Notes under the pieces: model-generated | What the model saw: only the letters and a program-made list of their open reading frames with translations | The model's database searches: none | Told to the model about the DNA's origin: nothing | Program-made: the position numbers and the translations under genes | DNA from: Xaviernesmea oryzae | GTDB lineage: Bacteria > Pseudomonadota > Alphaproteobacteria > Rhizobiales > Rhizobiaceae | Direction: 5' to 3' | Length of the DNA stretch: 64,000 nt | Assembly (NCBI RefSeq): GCF_900177415.1 | Contig: NZ_FXAF01000011.1 | Span: 1,054,001 to 1,118,000 of the forward strand | Part shown: positions 1 to 8,626 of the stretch, one piece after another | Position numbering within the stretch: the first letter of the stretch is position 1 | How the letters are laid out: the number at the start of each line of letters is the position of its first letter

Positions 1-182
1 CCCGCGAACTCGAAGTCGTCCGCTGGACGGCGCAGGGCAAGACCTCGGTCGAGATCGGTCATATCCTGTCGCTCTCGGATCATACCGTGAATGCGTATAT
101 GACGAATGCCATCAAGAAACTGGATTGCGTTAACCGCACGCAGTTGGTAGCTAAAGCCATCAGATTGAAATTGATCGTATAA
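1..182 (+). CDS. LuxR/FixJ-type HTH regulator, C-terminal fragment
   Basis: The window opens inside a gene read in frame from base 3, ending at TAA 180-182. The 59 visible residues form a LuxR-type DNA-binding domain: a RELEVVRW start, a TSVEIGHILSLSDHTVNAYMT helix-turn-helix and a KKLDCVNRTQLVAKAIRLKLI tail. This family activates or represses transcription, often under an N-terminal receiver or autoinducer-binding domain, but that part lies outside the window, so the signal sensed cannot be told. The PAS protein that follows, 48 bases downstream on the same strand, may be a functional partner. Confidence 0.8.
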   Translation, partial: RELEVVRWTAQGKTSVEIGHILSLSDHTVNAYMTNAIKKLDCVNRTQLVAKAIRLKLIV

Positions 183-230
183 TATAAGGACGCGGGGGCG
201 ACGCATCCTTATCCTACGTGGAGAAACCGA

Positions 231-692
231 TTGCCATTCTGGCTTGAACTCGCCCGGACAGATCCGAACAGACAACACGAAATCATAGGTTTGAGCGCCG
301 AGGAAGTCGTCGAACTGGCGACGGCCTTCCGCCTCTACGGCTTCTGGCGTTTCGATATCGAGACCGGCCACCTGTTCGCGACGGAGGACGTCAGCCGCAT
401 CTTCGGCATCGAGCACCGGGAAGGCCCGATGAACCTCGTGGAGATCGGCTCCCGCATCCATCCCGAAGACATGCCGCTGCTCATGGAAACCTTCGAGCGC
501 GCCAGCGCCGGCCGGCTGACCTATCACAATATCTATCGGATCAAGTCGGATGCGGAGCATTACAAATACGTCCGCACCGTCGGCAAGTTCCGCGACAGGC
601 CGGGATCGTCCGGCGAGGTCGTCGGCATCACCTACGAGTTCTTCGAGCGGCGCCCCGGCGTCACCTTCTTCCTCGACGAACCGGACGATTGA
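231..692 (+). CDS. Single PAS-domain protein
   Basis: This 153-residue protein starts at TTG 231, chosen because a GGAG box lies about eight bases upstream and the PAS fold is complete from there. Residues of about 35-140 look like a PAS fold-3 domain: YGFWRFDIETGHLF, the HPEDMPLL motif, and a closing GEVVGITYEFFERR strand. No output domain, transmembrane segment or kinase motif follows, so it is probably a stand-alone sensor that talks to another protein. The LuxR-type gene just upstream is the obvious candidate. The ligand is unknown; stand-alone PAS proteins of this sort are common next to regulators in rhizobia. Confidence 0.65.
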   Translation: MPFWLELARTDPNRQHEIIGLSAEEVVELATAFRLYGFWRFDIETGHLFATEDVSRIFGIEHREGPMNLVEIGSRIHPEDMPLLMETFERASAGRLTYHNIYRIKSDAEHYKYVRTVGKFRDRPGSSGEVVGITYEFFERRPGVTFFLDEPDD

Positions 693-711
693 GCCGAGGT
701 CCCGATCCGGC

Positions 712-843
712 CACTTTCAGTGCGCCGCATCCGACCGGCATCCCGTCGAGTTCGGCCAGAACGAAATAGCCGGTGGGCGGCGTCATCTCCGCAACCGTGG
801 CCGAATTGCTCCTGCACGGCGCAAGAAATTCCCGATCGAAACG
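712..843 (-). pseudogene. Remnant of a GNAT acetyltransferase
   Basis: Read on the minus strand, this stretch encodes about 44 residues including EMTPPTGYFVLAELDGMPVGCGAL, which looks like beta strands 2-3 of a GNAT N-acetyltransferase (compare the usual F-V-A-x-x-D-G-x-P-V-G-C-G-A-L pattern). There is no start codon of its own, and the acetyl-CoA binding loop (Q/RxxGxG/A) is missing, so it is not a working gene. It lies directly behind the DUF2333 stop codon. I infer a deletion that removed both ends of an old GNAT gene. Confidence 0.5.
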
Positions 844-845
844 CC

Positions 846-2009
846 TCAACGGTCGAGAACCGACCGCACTTCCACCAGGTTCGAACGGACCATCAGGGTA
901 TGGAAGCCCATCACGGCGAGATGGCTCGGCATGATCATGCCGTCCTCGCGGCCGTTGGAGACGATCGCCGGGCGGACGCGCAACGCCGCCCTGAACCGGG
1001 CGAGCGTGTCGTTCCAGAGCGACCCGAGATTGCGCTCGCGGATCACCTGCGAAAAATCGGCGCCGGCGCCGGAAAGCACGGCGTAGTAGCCGTAGAGCTG
1101 GCCGTAGGCGAACCAGAACCGGTCGTCGGCGCGGGTGTCGAACCAGCCGGCGCTGTTGTTTTCCGAGCGCTCGCGCAGGATCGCGGCCGTGCCGCCGAGA
1201 TCGTTGGCGATGCGGTCGACGAACTGGATCAGGTTGTCGGCGCGGGTGTCGAACGTGGCGTTGCAGGACGAAAGGTCGGTATTGAAGGCCCTGAGCTTCT
1301 GGATTGCCGTACGGTAATAGGCCGGCGTCGGCGTTTTGAAACCGAAGGGATCGAGGCCGAAATACCAGGAATATTCGTCGAACTGCAGGTTTCCGCGCGC
1401 ATCCTGAAGGTTGCTGTTGATGCCGGACGTGCCGCGCACGCGCCCGAGCGTGTCGACGAGTTCGGTCGAGGTTCGGCGCACGGCCTGGTTCACGCCGCGC
1501 TGGAACGAGGCCTTGTTGTCGAGGAAGGGCGTGTGGTCCCAGTCGATGCCGAAGAACCCGAGCCGGTAGAGCAGCATCGAGGAAATCCAGGCGTTCTGGT
1601 TGACGTTCATGTCGGTCAGGTCCGCCGCGGCGTCGACGATCGCCGACGACTGGCATTGCCGGGCTGCGGTATTCGTCGCGGTCGTTGCGGGCGCCGCATT
1701 GGCGCCTGCCGGGGCGGTCGTCGGCGGCAGTTCCTGTCCGGCGGGCACAGTGCGCTCGGACCAGCGGTAGCTGTCGACGAAATTCGGGTTGAAGCCGCTC
1801 CACACCTGCGTCTGCCAGAAGAAATAGCCGTAGAGGCCGAGGAGGAGCACGAGAAGGGCGAGGATCGGTCCCTTAATCATCCAGTGACGCCGGCCGTACC
1901 AGCCGTGCGCAGCCATGAACGGCCAGAGGAGCCAGGCAACCAATAGGCCGATGCCTCTGCCGACGGCCTGTCCAATCCGTTGGAAGAAGGCGGTAATCCG
2001 GTCGAGCAT
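846..2009 (-). CDS. DUF2333 family membrane-anchored protein
   Basis: This 387-residue protein starts at ATG 2009, preceded by an AGGAGA box. Residues 15-35 and about 47-66 are hydrophobic (the second is ILALLVLLLGLYGYFFW), followed by a Pro/Ala/Thr-rich stretch (about 100-120) and a long soluble part with many aromatic residues. The pattern matches the DUF2333 family, conserved in alphaproteobacteria and of unknown role; the large C-terminal part is probably periplasmic. It is transcribed alone, with a degenerate GNAT fragment immediately downstream. I cannot assign a reaction. Confidence 0.7.
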   Translation of the reverse strand: MLDRITAFFQRIGQAVGRGIGLLVAWLLWPFMAAHGWYGRRHWMIKGPILALLVLLLGLYGYFFWQTQVWSGFNPNFVDSYRWSERTVPAGQELPPTTAPAGANAAPATTATNTAARQCQSSAIVDAAADLTDMNVNQNAWISSMLLYRLGFFGIDWDHTPFLDNKASFQRGVNQAVRRTSTELVDTLGRVRGTSGINSNLQDARGNLQFDEYSWYFGLDPFGFKTPTPAYYRTAIQKLRAFNTDLSSCNATFDTRADNLIQFVDRIANDLGGTAAILRERSENNSAGWFDTRADDRFWFAYGQLYGYYAVLSGAGADFSQVIRERNLGSLWNDTLARFRAALRVRPAIVSNGREDGMIMPSHLAVMGFHTLMVRSNLVEVRSVLDR

Positions 2010-2156
2010 CGCTGTCTCCTGTCAGGCGGCATCCGATTGGGCGGCCTCTGCTGCATCACACATATGTGTTCCCCCGGAAGAGCACAACTGGGTGCAGCAT
2101 TTCATCGCAACCATTGGAAAAGAATCGCAAAAATGATTTGCCGGCGGGAATATCGC

Positions 2157-3083
2157 TCACGAACGCAGGAACCTCGGTTGTGGCAACGCCGGCAGCCGCA
2201 GGCCCGCCTTCGGCGGCCGGGCTTCCGCCGCAGCCTCTGCTGGAAAGCGCTCCGCGAAGGCCCGGTCGGCATGGTCCCGGCGCCGGTCGAGACCGCGCAC
2301 CGTCAGCATGCCTTCCGTGAAACGCCCGATCTCGGGCGCCAGATTGGGAAAAAGCTCCGGGCTGAGCCCCTCGTCGCCCTGCCGCGCGGTCTCTGAAATG
2401 GCCTGATGGAGGATCAGCAGATCCTCCGTATCGGCCATCAGCTTGTGCAGGAAGACATTGCAGGTCCCGACCCGCCCGTTCAATGCGTCGATGAAGCCTT
2501 GAAAGACGGATACGCCGCGTTCCGTGTGCCGAGAGGCCTCGACACGGGTCATCGCCCCGCCGATCTCGCTGCGCAGCTTTCCGATCACGTACGGCCGGCC
2601 GTCGAGGAACGCCAGCAGATCGCCTTCGCTCTTGGTACGCTGCGCGAGAAGGATATCGCGCTCCGCCTTTACGAGGTCCACGAGAAGGTCGGCACGCCTC
2701 AGAAGCTCGGCGAGATGGCCGGGCAGTCCGAGGCGGCGCCAGCGTGCCTCGATCCGGCGGCGTATGGCGGCTTTCGAAACATGACCGGTCAGCCTTTCGA
2801 GACGCGTCGGCCGTTCGCGCGTATCGAATTCCGATCTCCGGATCGCGATCTCGGCCGCAAGGCCGGCCACGAGCCGGGCGGTGGCAGCCTCGGCCGTCCG
2901 CACGTCCGGTGCCATCGCCCCGAGGCGCTCTTCCGCCGCGGCAAGTCTCGCCTCGTCCGGAAGCACGCGATCGGCGGCAGCCTCGGCCAGCAGGGCGGCG
3001 GGCGGCTCGAACGCTTTCCGCATCGCCCGTAGCATGTCGCCCGCGCGTTCGATCCCGCCGTCGAAAAGCTGCTCTCCCGCCAC
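2157..3083 (-). CDS. Conserved hypothetical protein, helical
   Basis: I chose GTG 3083 because AGGAGAGG lies just upstream; a GTG at 3137 in the same frame lacks such a site. The resulting protein has 308 residues, rich in Ala, Arg, Glu and Leu, with long predicted amphipathic helices and no signal peptide or obvious membrane span. The region at about residues 150-260 (LLVDLVKAERDILLAQRTKSEG and later VFLHKLMADTEDLLILHQAI) looks like a helical bundle. I do not recognise the family. It lies 106 bases downstream of the thymidine kinase gene on the same strand and could be co-transcribed with it. Confidence 0.5.
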   Translation of the reverse strand: MAGEQLFDGGIERAGDMLRAMRKAFEPPAALLAEAAADRVLPDEARLAAAEERLGAMAPDVRTAEAATARLVAGLAAEIAIRRSEFDTRERPTRLERLTGHVSKAAIRRRIEARWRRLGLPGHLAELLRRADLLVDLVKAERDILLAQRTKSEGDLLAFLDGRPYVIGKLRSEIGGAMTRVEASRHTERGVSVFQGFIDALNGRVGTCNVFLHKLMADTEDLLILHQAISETARQGDEGLSPELFPNLAPEIGRFTEGMLTVRGLDRRRDHADRAFAERFPAEAAAEARPPKAGLRLPALPQPRFLRS

Positions 3084-3189
3084 GTCCCCTCTCCTGTCGT
3101 CGCAGGAAGAGATAGTGCCGCCGGGAAATTCTGCCACGGCGGCATGACGGCGATCGGCGTGAGACGATCAGAGGCCCAGGGGCCGGCCG

Positions 3190-3771
3190 TCACTCGCAGC
3201 GGATCCGGTCCTCCCAATGCCGCCGGCAGAGCGAGACGTATTTCTCGTTGCCGCCGACCTCGACCTGCGCGCCTTCCCGCACGAGATTGCCCTCGGCGTC
3301 GAGGCGCACCACCATGGTCGCCTTGCGTCCGCAGAAGCAGATGGTGCGCACCTCGCGCAACTCGTCGGCGATGGCGAGCAGTTCCAGCGAGCCGGGAAAA
3401 AGCTTGCCCTGGAAATCGGTGCGCAGCCCGTAGGTCATGACGGGGATGCCGATCCGGTCGCAGACGCGCGCGAGCTGCCAGACCTGTTCGGCCGACAGGA
3501 ATTGCGCCTCGTCGACGAAGACGCAGGCGATCGGCTCTTCGCGGTGCATGGCCTCGATCGTCGAATAGAGATCGTCCGACGATCCGAAGGGAATGGCATC
3601 GGAGGAAAGCCCTATCCGCGACGCGACGCGCCCCTTGCCGGCCCGGTCGTCGAGCGCGGCGATGAAGATCGCCGTGCGCATGCCGCGCTCCCGGTAATTG
3701 TAGGAGGCCTGCAGGAGCATGGTCGACTTGCCGGCATTCATCGTCGCGTAATGGAAATAGAGCTTTGCCAT
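3190..3771 (-). CDS. tdk: Thymidine kinase (type II)
   Basis: The 193-residue product phosphorylates thymidine with ATP in the cytoplasm, the salvage route to dTMP. It shows the type II features: a P-loop near the N-terminus (YATMNAGKST), the Walker B/catalytic DEAQF motif, the substrate lasso region (MTYGLRTDFQGKLF), and Cys residues CFCG and SLCRRH of the structural zinc site, although the spacing of the last Cys pair is slightly unusual. ATG 3771 is preceded by a weak purine-rich box and gives the normal family start MAKLYFHYATMN. The gene is divergent from choX, with about 200 bases between them. Confidence 0.92.
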   Translation of the reverse strand: MAKLYFHYATMNAGKSTMLLQASYNYRERGMRTAIFIAALDDRAGKGRVASRIGLSSDAIPFGSSDDLYSTIEAMHREEPIACVFVDEAQFLSAEQVWQLARVCDRIGIPVMTYGLRTDFQGKLFPGSLELLAIADELREVRTICFCGRKATMVVRLDAEGNLVREGAQVEVGGNEKYVSLCRRHWEDRIRCE

Positions 3772-3967
3772 GCCCCGCTTCTGATCCCGAACGGGATTCG
3801 ACGGAAGCGGGCATTCGCCGATAGTCACAGGAATGTGCGCCGAAGGGGCAACCGGCGCAAAGTCGAAAATGTCGCAAATAGCGTCGATCCATAGCCGCGA
3901 ATGCGCGCGCTTGCCTCGTCTCAGCATATATTGATAATGGCTGGAACCAGAAAAAGGGGAGCAACTC

Positions 3968-4921
3968 ATGCGCATCACCATCTCGCTGAAGACCACGCTC
4001 GCAGCCGCAGCCTCCGTCCTGGTGCTGGCCACCGGCGCCATGGCAGCCGAACCGGAAGCCTGCGGCACGGTTCGCTTCTCCGATGTCGGCTGGACCGACA
4101 TCACCGCCACCACCGCGACTGCCAGCGTCCTCCTGAAGGCGCTCGGATACGAGACCGACGTGAAGGTCCTTTCCGTCCCCGTCACCTACAGCTCGCTCAA
4201 GAACAAGGACATCGACGTCTTCCTCGGCAACTGGATGCCGACCCAGGAAGCGGACGTGCGCCCCTATCTCGACGACAAGTCCGTGGAATCCTTCGGACCG
4301 AACCTCGTCGGCGCCAAGTACACGCTCGCGACCAACGCCAAGGGTGCAGAGCTCGGCATCAAGGATTTCAAGGACATCGCCAAGCAGAAGGATGCGCTGG
4401 AGGGCAAGATCTACGGCATCGAGCCCGGCAATGACGGCAACCGCCTGATCCTCGGCATGGTCGAGAAGAACACGTTCGATCTCGGCGGCTTCGAGGTGGT
4501 GGAATCCTCCGAACAGGGCATGCTCGCCCAGGTCGCCCGCGCCGACAAGGCCGGCCAGCCGGTGGTCTTCCTCGGTTGGGAGCCGCATCCGATGAACAGC
4601 AATTTCAAGCTCACCTATCTTTCCGGCGGCGACGACGTCTTCGGGCCGAATTTCGGCGGCGCCGAAGTCTATACCAACGTCCGGGCGGGCTTCACGCAAG
4701 AGTGCCCGAATGTCGGCGCCTTCATCAAGAACCTGAAGTTCTCGCTCTCCATGGAGAACGAGATCATGGGCGGCATCCTGAACGACGGCGACGAGCCGGA
4801 GGACGCCGCCACCAAGTGGCTGAAGGCGAACGGCACGGCGGTCGAACCCTGGCTCGCCGGCGTCACCACCAAGGACGGCAAGCCGGGCCTCGAAGCGGTG
4901 AAGTCCGAACTCGGCCTCTGA
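3968..4921 (+). CDS. choX: Choline ABC transporter, periplasmic binding protein
   Basis: The 317-residue protein carries a Sec signal peptide (cleavage near AMA-A, residue 26) and binds choline in the periplasm for import through ChoW/ChoV. The choline box known from Sinorhizobium meliloti ChoX is present with a one-residue shift: Trp42 and Asp44 (DVGWTD), Trp89 (LGNWMP), Tyr118 (AKYTL), Asn155 (PGNDGN) and Trp204 (LGWEPHP). The aromatic cage for the quaternary amine is therefore intact. An RBS (AAAGGGGAG) precedes ATG 3968. It heads a choX-choW-choV operon, with a repeat element between the first two genes. Confidence 0.93.
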   Translation: MRITISLKTTLAAAASVLVLATGAMAAEPEACGTVRFSDVGWTDITATTATASVLLKALGYETDVKVLSVPVTYSSLKNKDIDVFLGNWMPTQEADVRPYLDDKSVESFGPNLVGAKYTLATNAKGAELGIKDFKDIAKQKDALEGKIYGIEPGNDGNRLILGMVEKNTFDLGGFEVVESSEQGMLAQVARADKAGQPVVFLGWEPHPMNSNFKLTYLSGGDDVFGPNFGGAEVYTNVRAGFTQECPNVGAFIKNLKFSLSMENEIMGGILNDGDEPEDAATKWLKANGTAVEPWLAGVTTKDGKPGLEAVKSELGL

Positions 4922-4974
4922 GCATTGAACGGACAGGGGCAAACGCGCATGGGAAAAAGACAGCGCGGCAGACC

Positions 4975-5115
4975 GATCTCCCCCCTTGAGGGGGAGATGC
5001 CCGGCAGGGCAGAGGGGGGTGATGTCTCGGCACCTCACCGACCTCATTGTTTGCCGCAGCGTGGCTACCCCCCTCTGTCACCTACGGTGACATCTCCCCC
5101 TCAAGGGGGGAGATC
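4975..5115. repeat. Inverted pair of intergenic palindromic repeats (family A) between choX and choW
   Basis: Copy one (4975-5020) runs from GATCTCCCCCC through GGGGGAGATGCCCGGCAGGG to GAGGGGGGT; copy two (about 5066-5115) is its reverse complement with a different central stem. Each copy is itself partly palindromic, so RNA would fold into strong hairpins. The same family recurs at 38.6, 50.1 and 52.6 kb. It resembles rhizobial intergenic mosaic elements (RIME-like). Placed inside an operon, it could lower choWV expression relative to choX. Confidence 0.85.
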
Positions 5116-5193
5116 AGAGGGAGCCTGCCGAAGCGCCTTGTACCTTTACAGCCGCCTGACACAATTTCCTCCCGACCAAGACAGGCTTCGAAC

Positions 5194-6054
5194 GTGAATT
5201 GGCTTCCCGAATGGCTCGTGGATTCCGGCGGTAAGTTGCGCCTCGGCAATTGGGCGAAGGATTTCGTCGACTGGCTGACGGCCAATGCCGATTGGTTCTT
5301 CGACTGGCTGTCCGCCGTGCTGTCGGGGGTCATCGACGCACTGCTCTTCGTGCTGCAATGGCCGAACCCCTACGTGCTGATCGCCCTCATCACCGCGCTC
5401 GCCTGGTGGCTGCGCCGCTCGGCGGGGGTCACGCTCTTCACCTGTCTCGGGCTGCTGGTCATTTATAACCAGGGCTATTGGAAGGAAACGACCGAGACGC
5501 TGGCGCTGGTGCTGGCATCCACCGCCGTCAGCATGGCGGTCGGCGTGCCGCTCGGCATTGCCGCGGCCCGCCGCGCCTGGGTCTACGAGATCATGCGGCC
5601 GATCCTCGACCTGATGCAGACGATCCCGACCTTCGTCTATCTCATCCCGGCCTTGATCCTTTTCGGGCTCGGCATGGTACCGGGCCTCATTGCCACCGTC
5701 ATCTTCGCCATCCCCGCACCGATCCGGCTCACCCGCCTCGGCATCGTCTCGACGCCCGGCGCCTTGACGGAAGCCGCCGTCGCCTTCGGCGCCACGCCCG
5801 CGCAGGTGCTGCGCAAGGTGGAGCTCCCCTTCGCCATGCCGCAGATCATGGCCGGCCTCACGCAGACGATCATGCTGTCGCTGTCCATGGTGGTCATCGC
5901 CGCGCTGGTCGGCGCCAACGGCCTCGGCGTTCCGGTGGTCCGCGCGCTCAACACGGTCAACATCGCCCGCGGCTTCGAGGCGGGCTTGTGCATCGTCATC
6001 CTGGCGATCATCCTCGACCGCATGTTCCGCACCTCGACGGGAGACGGCGCATGA
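5194..6054 (+). CDS. choW: Choline ABC transporter permease
   Basis: GTG 5194 gives a 286-residue inner-membrane protein of the usual ChoW/ProW length; the open frame extends further upstream, but only through repeat-derived sequence. The N-terminal part (about residues 1-45, Trp-rich: NWLPEWLVD, WLTANADWFFDW) precedes roughly six transmembrane helices. The permease motif that docks onto the ATPase is visible as EAAVAFGATPAQVLRKVELP, about residues 193-212. It forms the membrane channel for choline brought by ChoX. Its stop overlaps choV by four bases (ATGA), so the two are translationally coupled. Confidence 0.92.
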   Translation: MNWLPEWLVDSGGKLRLGNWAKDFVDWLTANADWFFDWLSAVLSGVIDALLFVLQWPNPYVLIALITALAWWLRRSAGVTLFTCLGLLVIYNQGYWKETTETLALVLASTAVSMAVGVPLGIAAARRAWVYEIMRPILDLMQTIPTFVYLIPALILFGLGMVPGLIATVIFAIPAPIRLTRLGIVSTPGALTEAAVAFGATPAQVLRKVELPFAMPQIMAGLTQTIMLSLSMVVIAALVGANGLGVPVVRALNTVNIARGFEAGLCIVILAIILDRMFRTSTGDGA

Positions 6055-7127
6055 GCGAACAGATGCCCACTGAGAAGACCGATTGCGTGGTCTTCGATCG
6101 CGTCGACATCGTCTTTGGCGACAACCCGGCGCAGGCGCTCGCCATGGTGGACGAGGGCAAGAGCCGCGACGAGATCAGCGCCGCGACCGGCATCGTGCTC
6201 GGCGTCGCCGACGCTTCGCTGACGATCCACGAGGGCGAGATCCTCGTACTGATGGGCCTTTCGGGTTCCGGCAAGTCCACCCTGCTCCGGGCCGTCAACG
6301 GCCTGGCGCCAGTCGTGCGCGGCGCGGTCCGCGTCGCGACCTCGTCGGGGCCGGTCGATCCTTACAAGGCGAGCCCGAAGGCGCTGCGGGACCTGCGCAT
6401 GCACACCGTCTCCATGGTCTTCCAGCAGTTCGGCCTGCTGCCCTGGCGCACCGTCTCGGAAAATGTCGGCTTCGGCCTGGAGCTTGCCGGCGTCCCGGAC
6501 GCCGAGCGGAAGAGCCGCGTCGGCGAACAGCTCGAACTCGTCAACCTGACGAAATGGGCCGACCGCAAGGTGGGCGAGCTTTCCGGCGGCATGCAGCAGC
6601 GCGTCGGGCTTGCCCGCGCCTTCGCGACCGGAGCGCCGATCCTTCTGATGGACGAGCCCTTCTCGGCGCTCGATCCGCTGATCCGCACCCGCCTGCAGGA
6701 CGAGCTTCTGGAATTCCAGCGGCGGCTGAAGAAGACCATCCTCTTCGTCAGCCACGATCTCGACGAGGCCTTCCGCATCGGCAACCGCATCGCCATCATG
6801 GAAGGCGGCCGCATCATCCAGTGCGGCACGCCGCAGGAGATCGTCCGCGCGCCGGCCAATCGGTATGTCGCCGATTTCGTGCAGCACATGAACCCGATCA
6901 GCATGCTGACGGCGGGTGACGTGATGCGTCCGGGCGTGAACGACAGGGCCGGCTCGGCGGCCGTTTCCGCCACCGCCCGCTCGAATACGCCGCTCGTCGA
7001 CATTCTCGATGCGCTGTCCCGCCAGCCGGGCGCGGTCGGCGTGGTCTACAACGGCACGATCGTCGGCACCATTTCTGCCGAGGACGTCATCGCCGGCCTC
7101 ACCCGCCACCGCCGGCGCGACGGCTGA
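6051..7127 (+). CDS. choV: Choline ABC transporter ATP-binding protein
   Basis: The 358-residue ATPase powers choline import from the cytoplasmic face. Motifs in order are Walker A (GLSGSGKST), Q-loop (VFQQFGLLPW), signature (LSGGMQQR), Walker B (ILLMDEPFSALD) and switch His (VSHDLDEAF). The region between the N-terminus and Walker A has the MVDEGKSRDEI insert typical of the ProV/ChoV group. The C-terminal 80 residues (from about 280) look like a degenerate CBS-type domain, the part that senses ionic strength in OpuA/ProV, but only one repeat is recognisable. Last gene of choXWV. Confidence 0.93.
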   Translation: MSEQMPTEKTDCVVFDRVDIVFGDNPAQALAMVDEGKSRDEISAATGIVLGVADASLTIHEGEILVLMGLSGSGKSTLLRAVNGLAPVVRGAVRVATSSGPVDPYKASPKALRDLRMHTVSMVFQQFGLLPWRTVSENVGFGLELAGVPDAERKSRVGEQLELVNLTKWADRKVGELSGGMQQRVGLARAFATGAPILLMDEPFSALDPLIRTRLQDELLEFQRRLKKTILFVSHDLDEAFRIGNRIAIMEGGRIIQCGTPQEIVRAPANRYVADFVQHMNPISMLTAGDVMRPGVNDRAGSAAVSATARSNTPLVDILDALSRQPGAVGVVYNGTIVGTISAEDVIAGLTRHRRRDG

Positions 7128-7207
7128 CGCCAAAGCTGAGGCATCCGGTCCGCTTTCGTCCCGTGGCGACAGATGGTATGTCCGCCGGCGAAACAGGAGT
7201 GGACGAG

Positions 7208-8008
7208 ATGGCCGACGAACCCGAGCCCGACGAAACCCAGGCCGGCAAACCGGCCCAGGCAGATAAGCCGCAACAGACCGATAAGCAGAAGGTGCTGCGC
7301 GATACGGACGACGAGGCGCGCCGCCTCGCCCGCACGCTGGTCCGCGGCGCGCGCTACATGGCGCTCGCGGTCCTCGATCCCGAGACCGGCTTTCCCTCGG
7401 TCAGCCGGGCGCTGACCGGCACCGACATCGACGGCGTTCCTGTGATCCTCGTCTCCGGCCTTTCGGGTCACACGAAGGGGCTCGTCGCCGATCCGCGCTG
7501 CTCCCTGCTGGCCGGCGAACCGGGCAAGGGCGATCCGCTCGCCCATCCGCGCATTACCGTCCAGTGCCTTGCCGAAAGCGTCGCCCGCGATACGCCGGAA
7601 CATGCCCGCATCCGCCGGCGCTTCCTTGACCGGCATCCGAAAGCCGCCCTCTATGCGGATTTCGGGGATTTCCGTTTCGTGCGAATCACCCCGCAGAATG
7701 CATCGCTGAACGGAGGCTTTGGCCGTGCATACTTACTGTCGGGCGATGATTTGGTGATTCGCGAACCGGGAATCACGCCCGACTGGCTCGATCTCTCTGA
7801 AAATTTGGTGAACAAGACGGACCAGGCGGAGAAATTTGCCGCCCACCTGCACACGCATAACGGGAGGAACTGGCGATTCGCGGGCGCGGACCGAGCCGGA
7901 ATAGACCTTATTGCGGGAGATTTTCTACTAAGACACGAATTCGAGGCTCTCGCCACCTCGCCCCAGGCGGTGCTTGATTATGTTTTTGGAAAAGCTAAAA
8001 TACGTTAA
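7208..8008 (+). CDS. HugZ-like FMN-binding split-barrel protein with DUF2470
   Basis: I placed the start at ATG 7208, which has AGGAG eight bases upstream; this gives 266 residues. Residues of about 35-165 match the pyridoxamine 5'-phosphate oxidase-like split barrel (ARTLVRGARYMALAVLDPETGFPSVSRAL, LSGHTKGLVADPRCSLLAGEPGKGDPL), and the C-terminal 80 residues, ending in LIAGDFLLRHEFEAL, fit DUF2470. This architecture is found in HugZ-type heme-handling proteins, but no heme uptake genes are nearby, so a general flavin-dependent redox role is equally possible. It is followed by the nolR promoter. Confidence 0.75.
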   Translation: MADEPEPDETQAGKPAQADKPQQTDKQKVLRDTDDEARRLARTLVRGARYMALAVLDPETGFPSVSRALTGTDIDGVPVILVSGLSGHTKGLVADPRCSLLAGEPGKGDPLAHPRITVQCLAESVARDTPEHARIRRRFLDRHPKAALYADFGDFRFVRITPQNASLNGGFGRAYLLSGDDLVIREPGITPDWLDLSENLVNKTDQAEKFAAHLHTHNGRNWRFAGADRAGIDLIAGDFLLRHEFEALATSPQAVLDYVFGKAKIR

Positions 8009-8022
8009 CCGGTTACCTGAAA

Positions 8023-8038
8023 TTTAGGGATATACAAT
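8023..8038. promoter_or_regulatory. NolR-type operator upstream of nolR
   Basis: The sequence TTTAGGGATATACAAT fits the published NolR box (A/T)TTAG-N9-A(T/A) at every defined position. It lies about 90 bases upstream of the NolR-like start codon, where an autoregulatory site is expected from work on S. meliloti nolR. The short consensus can occur by chance, but its place in front of this gene makes it credible. Confidence 0.6.
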
Positions 8039-8129
8039 CCTGTTTGCTCCTTGCTAATTCTCGCCTGTAGGAATGACGGGCGAAAATAAAGCGGGGGGCC
8101 GCTTTGGAGTACAGGGGGAATTGTAGTCT

Positions 8130-8450
8130 ATGGACACGATGGCACTATCCGAACATTCCACCGCAGCGGCGAACCTGCTGTCTGCGATGGCGAATCCCAA
8201 ACGGTTGATGATTCTATGTTGCCTGGTGAAGGGTGAGGTTGCCGTCGGCGCGCTTGCGTCTCAGGTCGGTCTCAGCCAGTCTGCTCTTTCACAGCATCTT
8301 TCCAAGCTGCGCGCGCAGAAGCTTGTGAAGACCCGCCGCGACGCCCAGACCATCTATTATTCCAGCTCGTCGGAGTCGGTCCTGAAGGTCCTGGAGACGC
8401 TGGAACAGATTTATTGCGCGCCGGCCCAGAAGAAATCCGCTGCTGCTTGA
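8130..8450 (+). CDS. nolR: NolR-type ArsR-family transcriptional repressor
   Basis: The 106-residue winged-helix protein carries the ArsR-type core LLSAMANPKRLMIL, the recognition segment VGLSQSALSQHLSKLRAQ and the wing TRRDAQTIYYSSSSESVLKVL. As I recall, these blocks are nearly identical to S. meliloti and R. leguminosarum NolR, which represses nod and other genes as a dimer. It lacks the longer N- and C-terminal tails of S. meliloti NolR. There are no metal-binding Cys pairs of the ArsR/SmtB type. An AGGGGGAA box precedes ATG 8130, a NolR-type box lies further upstream, and a rho-independent terminator follows, so it is monocistronic. Confidence 0.82.
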   Translation: MDTMALSEHSTAAANLLSAMANPKRLMILCCLVKGEVAVGALASQVGLSQSALSQHLSKLRAQKLVKTRRDAQTIYYSSSSESVLKVLETLEQIYCAPAQKKSAAA

Positions 8451-8511
8451 GGATGACAGCGCTGACATGATGTCGCCGCTGCATTAGGTCGTGTATTCGT
8501 AGACGGCCTGA

Positions 8512-8550
8512 CCCCACTCTCCGGATCGCCGGAGGCTGGGGCGTTTTGTT
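8512..8550 (+). terminator. Rho-independent terminator after nolR
   Basis: A GC-rich hairpin, CCCCACTCTCCGG-ATCG-CCGGAGGCTGGGG (two mismatched pairs), is followed by CGTTTTGTT, 62 bases after the nolR stop. It is a classical intrinsic terminator on the plus strand. Confidence 0.8.
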
Positions 8551-8626
8551 GTGGCCGCCGCCAAATTGCCGGCGTTCGGCCGGAGAGCGCGACGTATCCG
8601 CTCGGACGCAAAAGGACGCTTTAAAA

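Noticed and set aside
661..1803. Long Arg/Pro-rich frame on the minus strand
   Set aside because: It lies in another frame of the DUF2333 gene with composition typical of a shadow frame in GC-rich DNA. Only its last part, beyond the gene, resembles a protein (the GNAT fragment).
2058..2069. ACACATATGTGT palindrome upstream of the DUF2333 gene
   Set aside because: Only 12 bases and no associated regulator gene; a chance dyad cannot be excluded.
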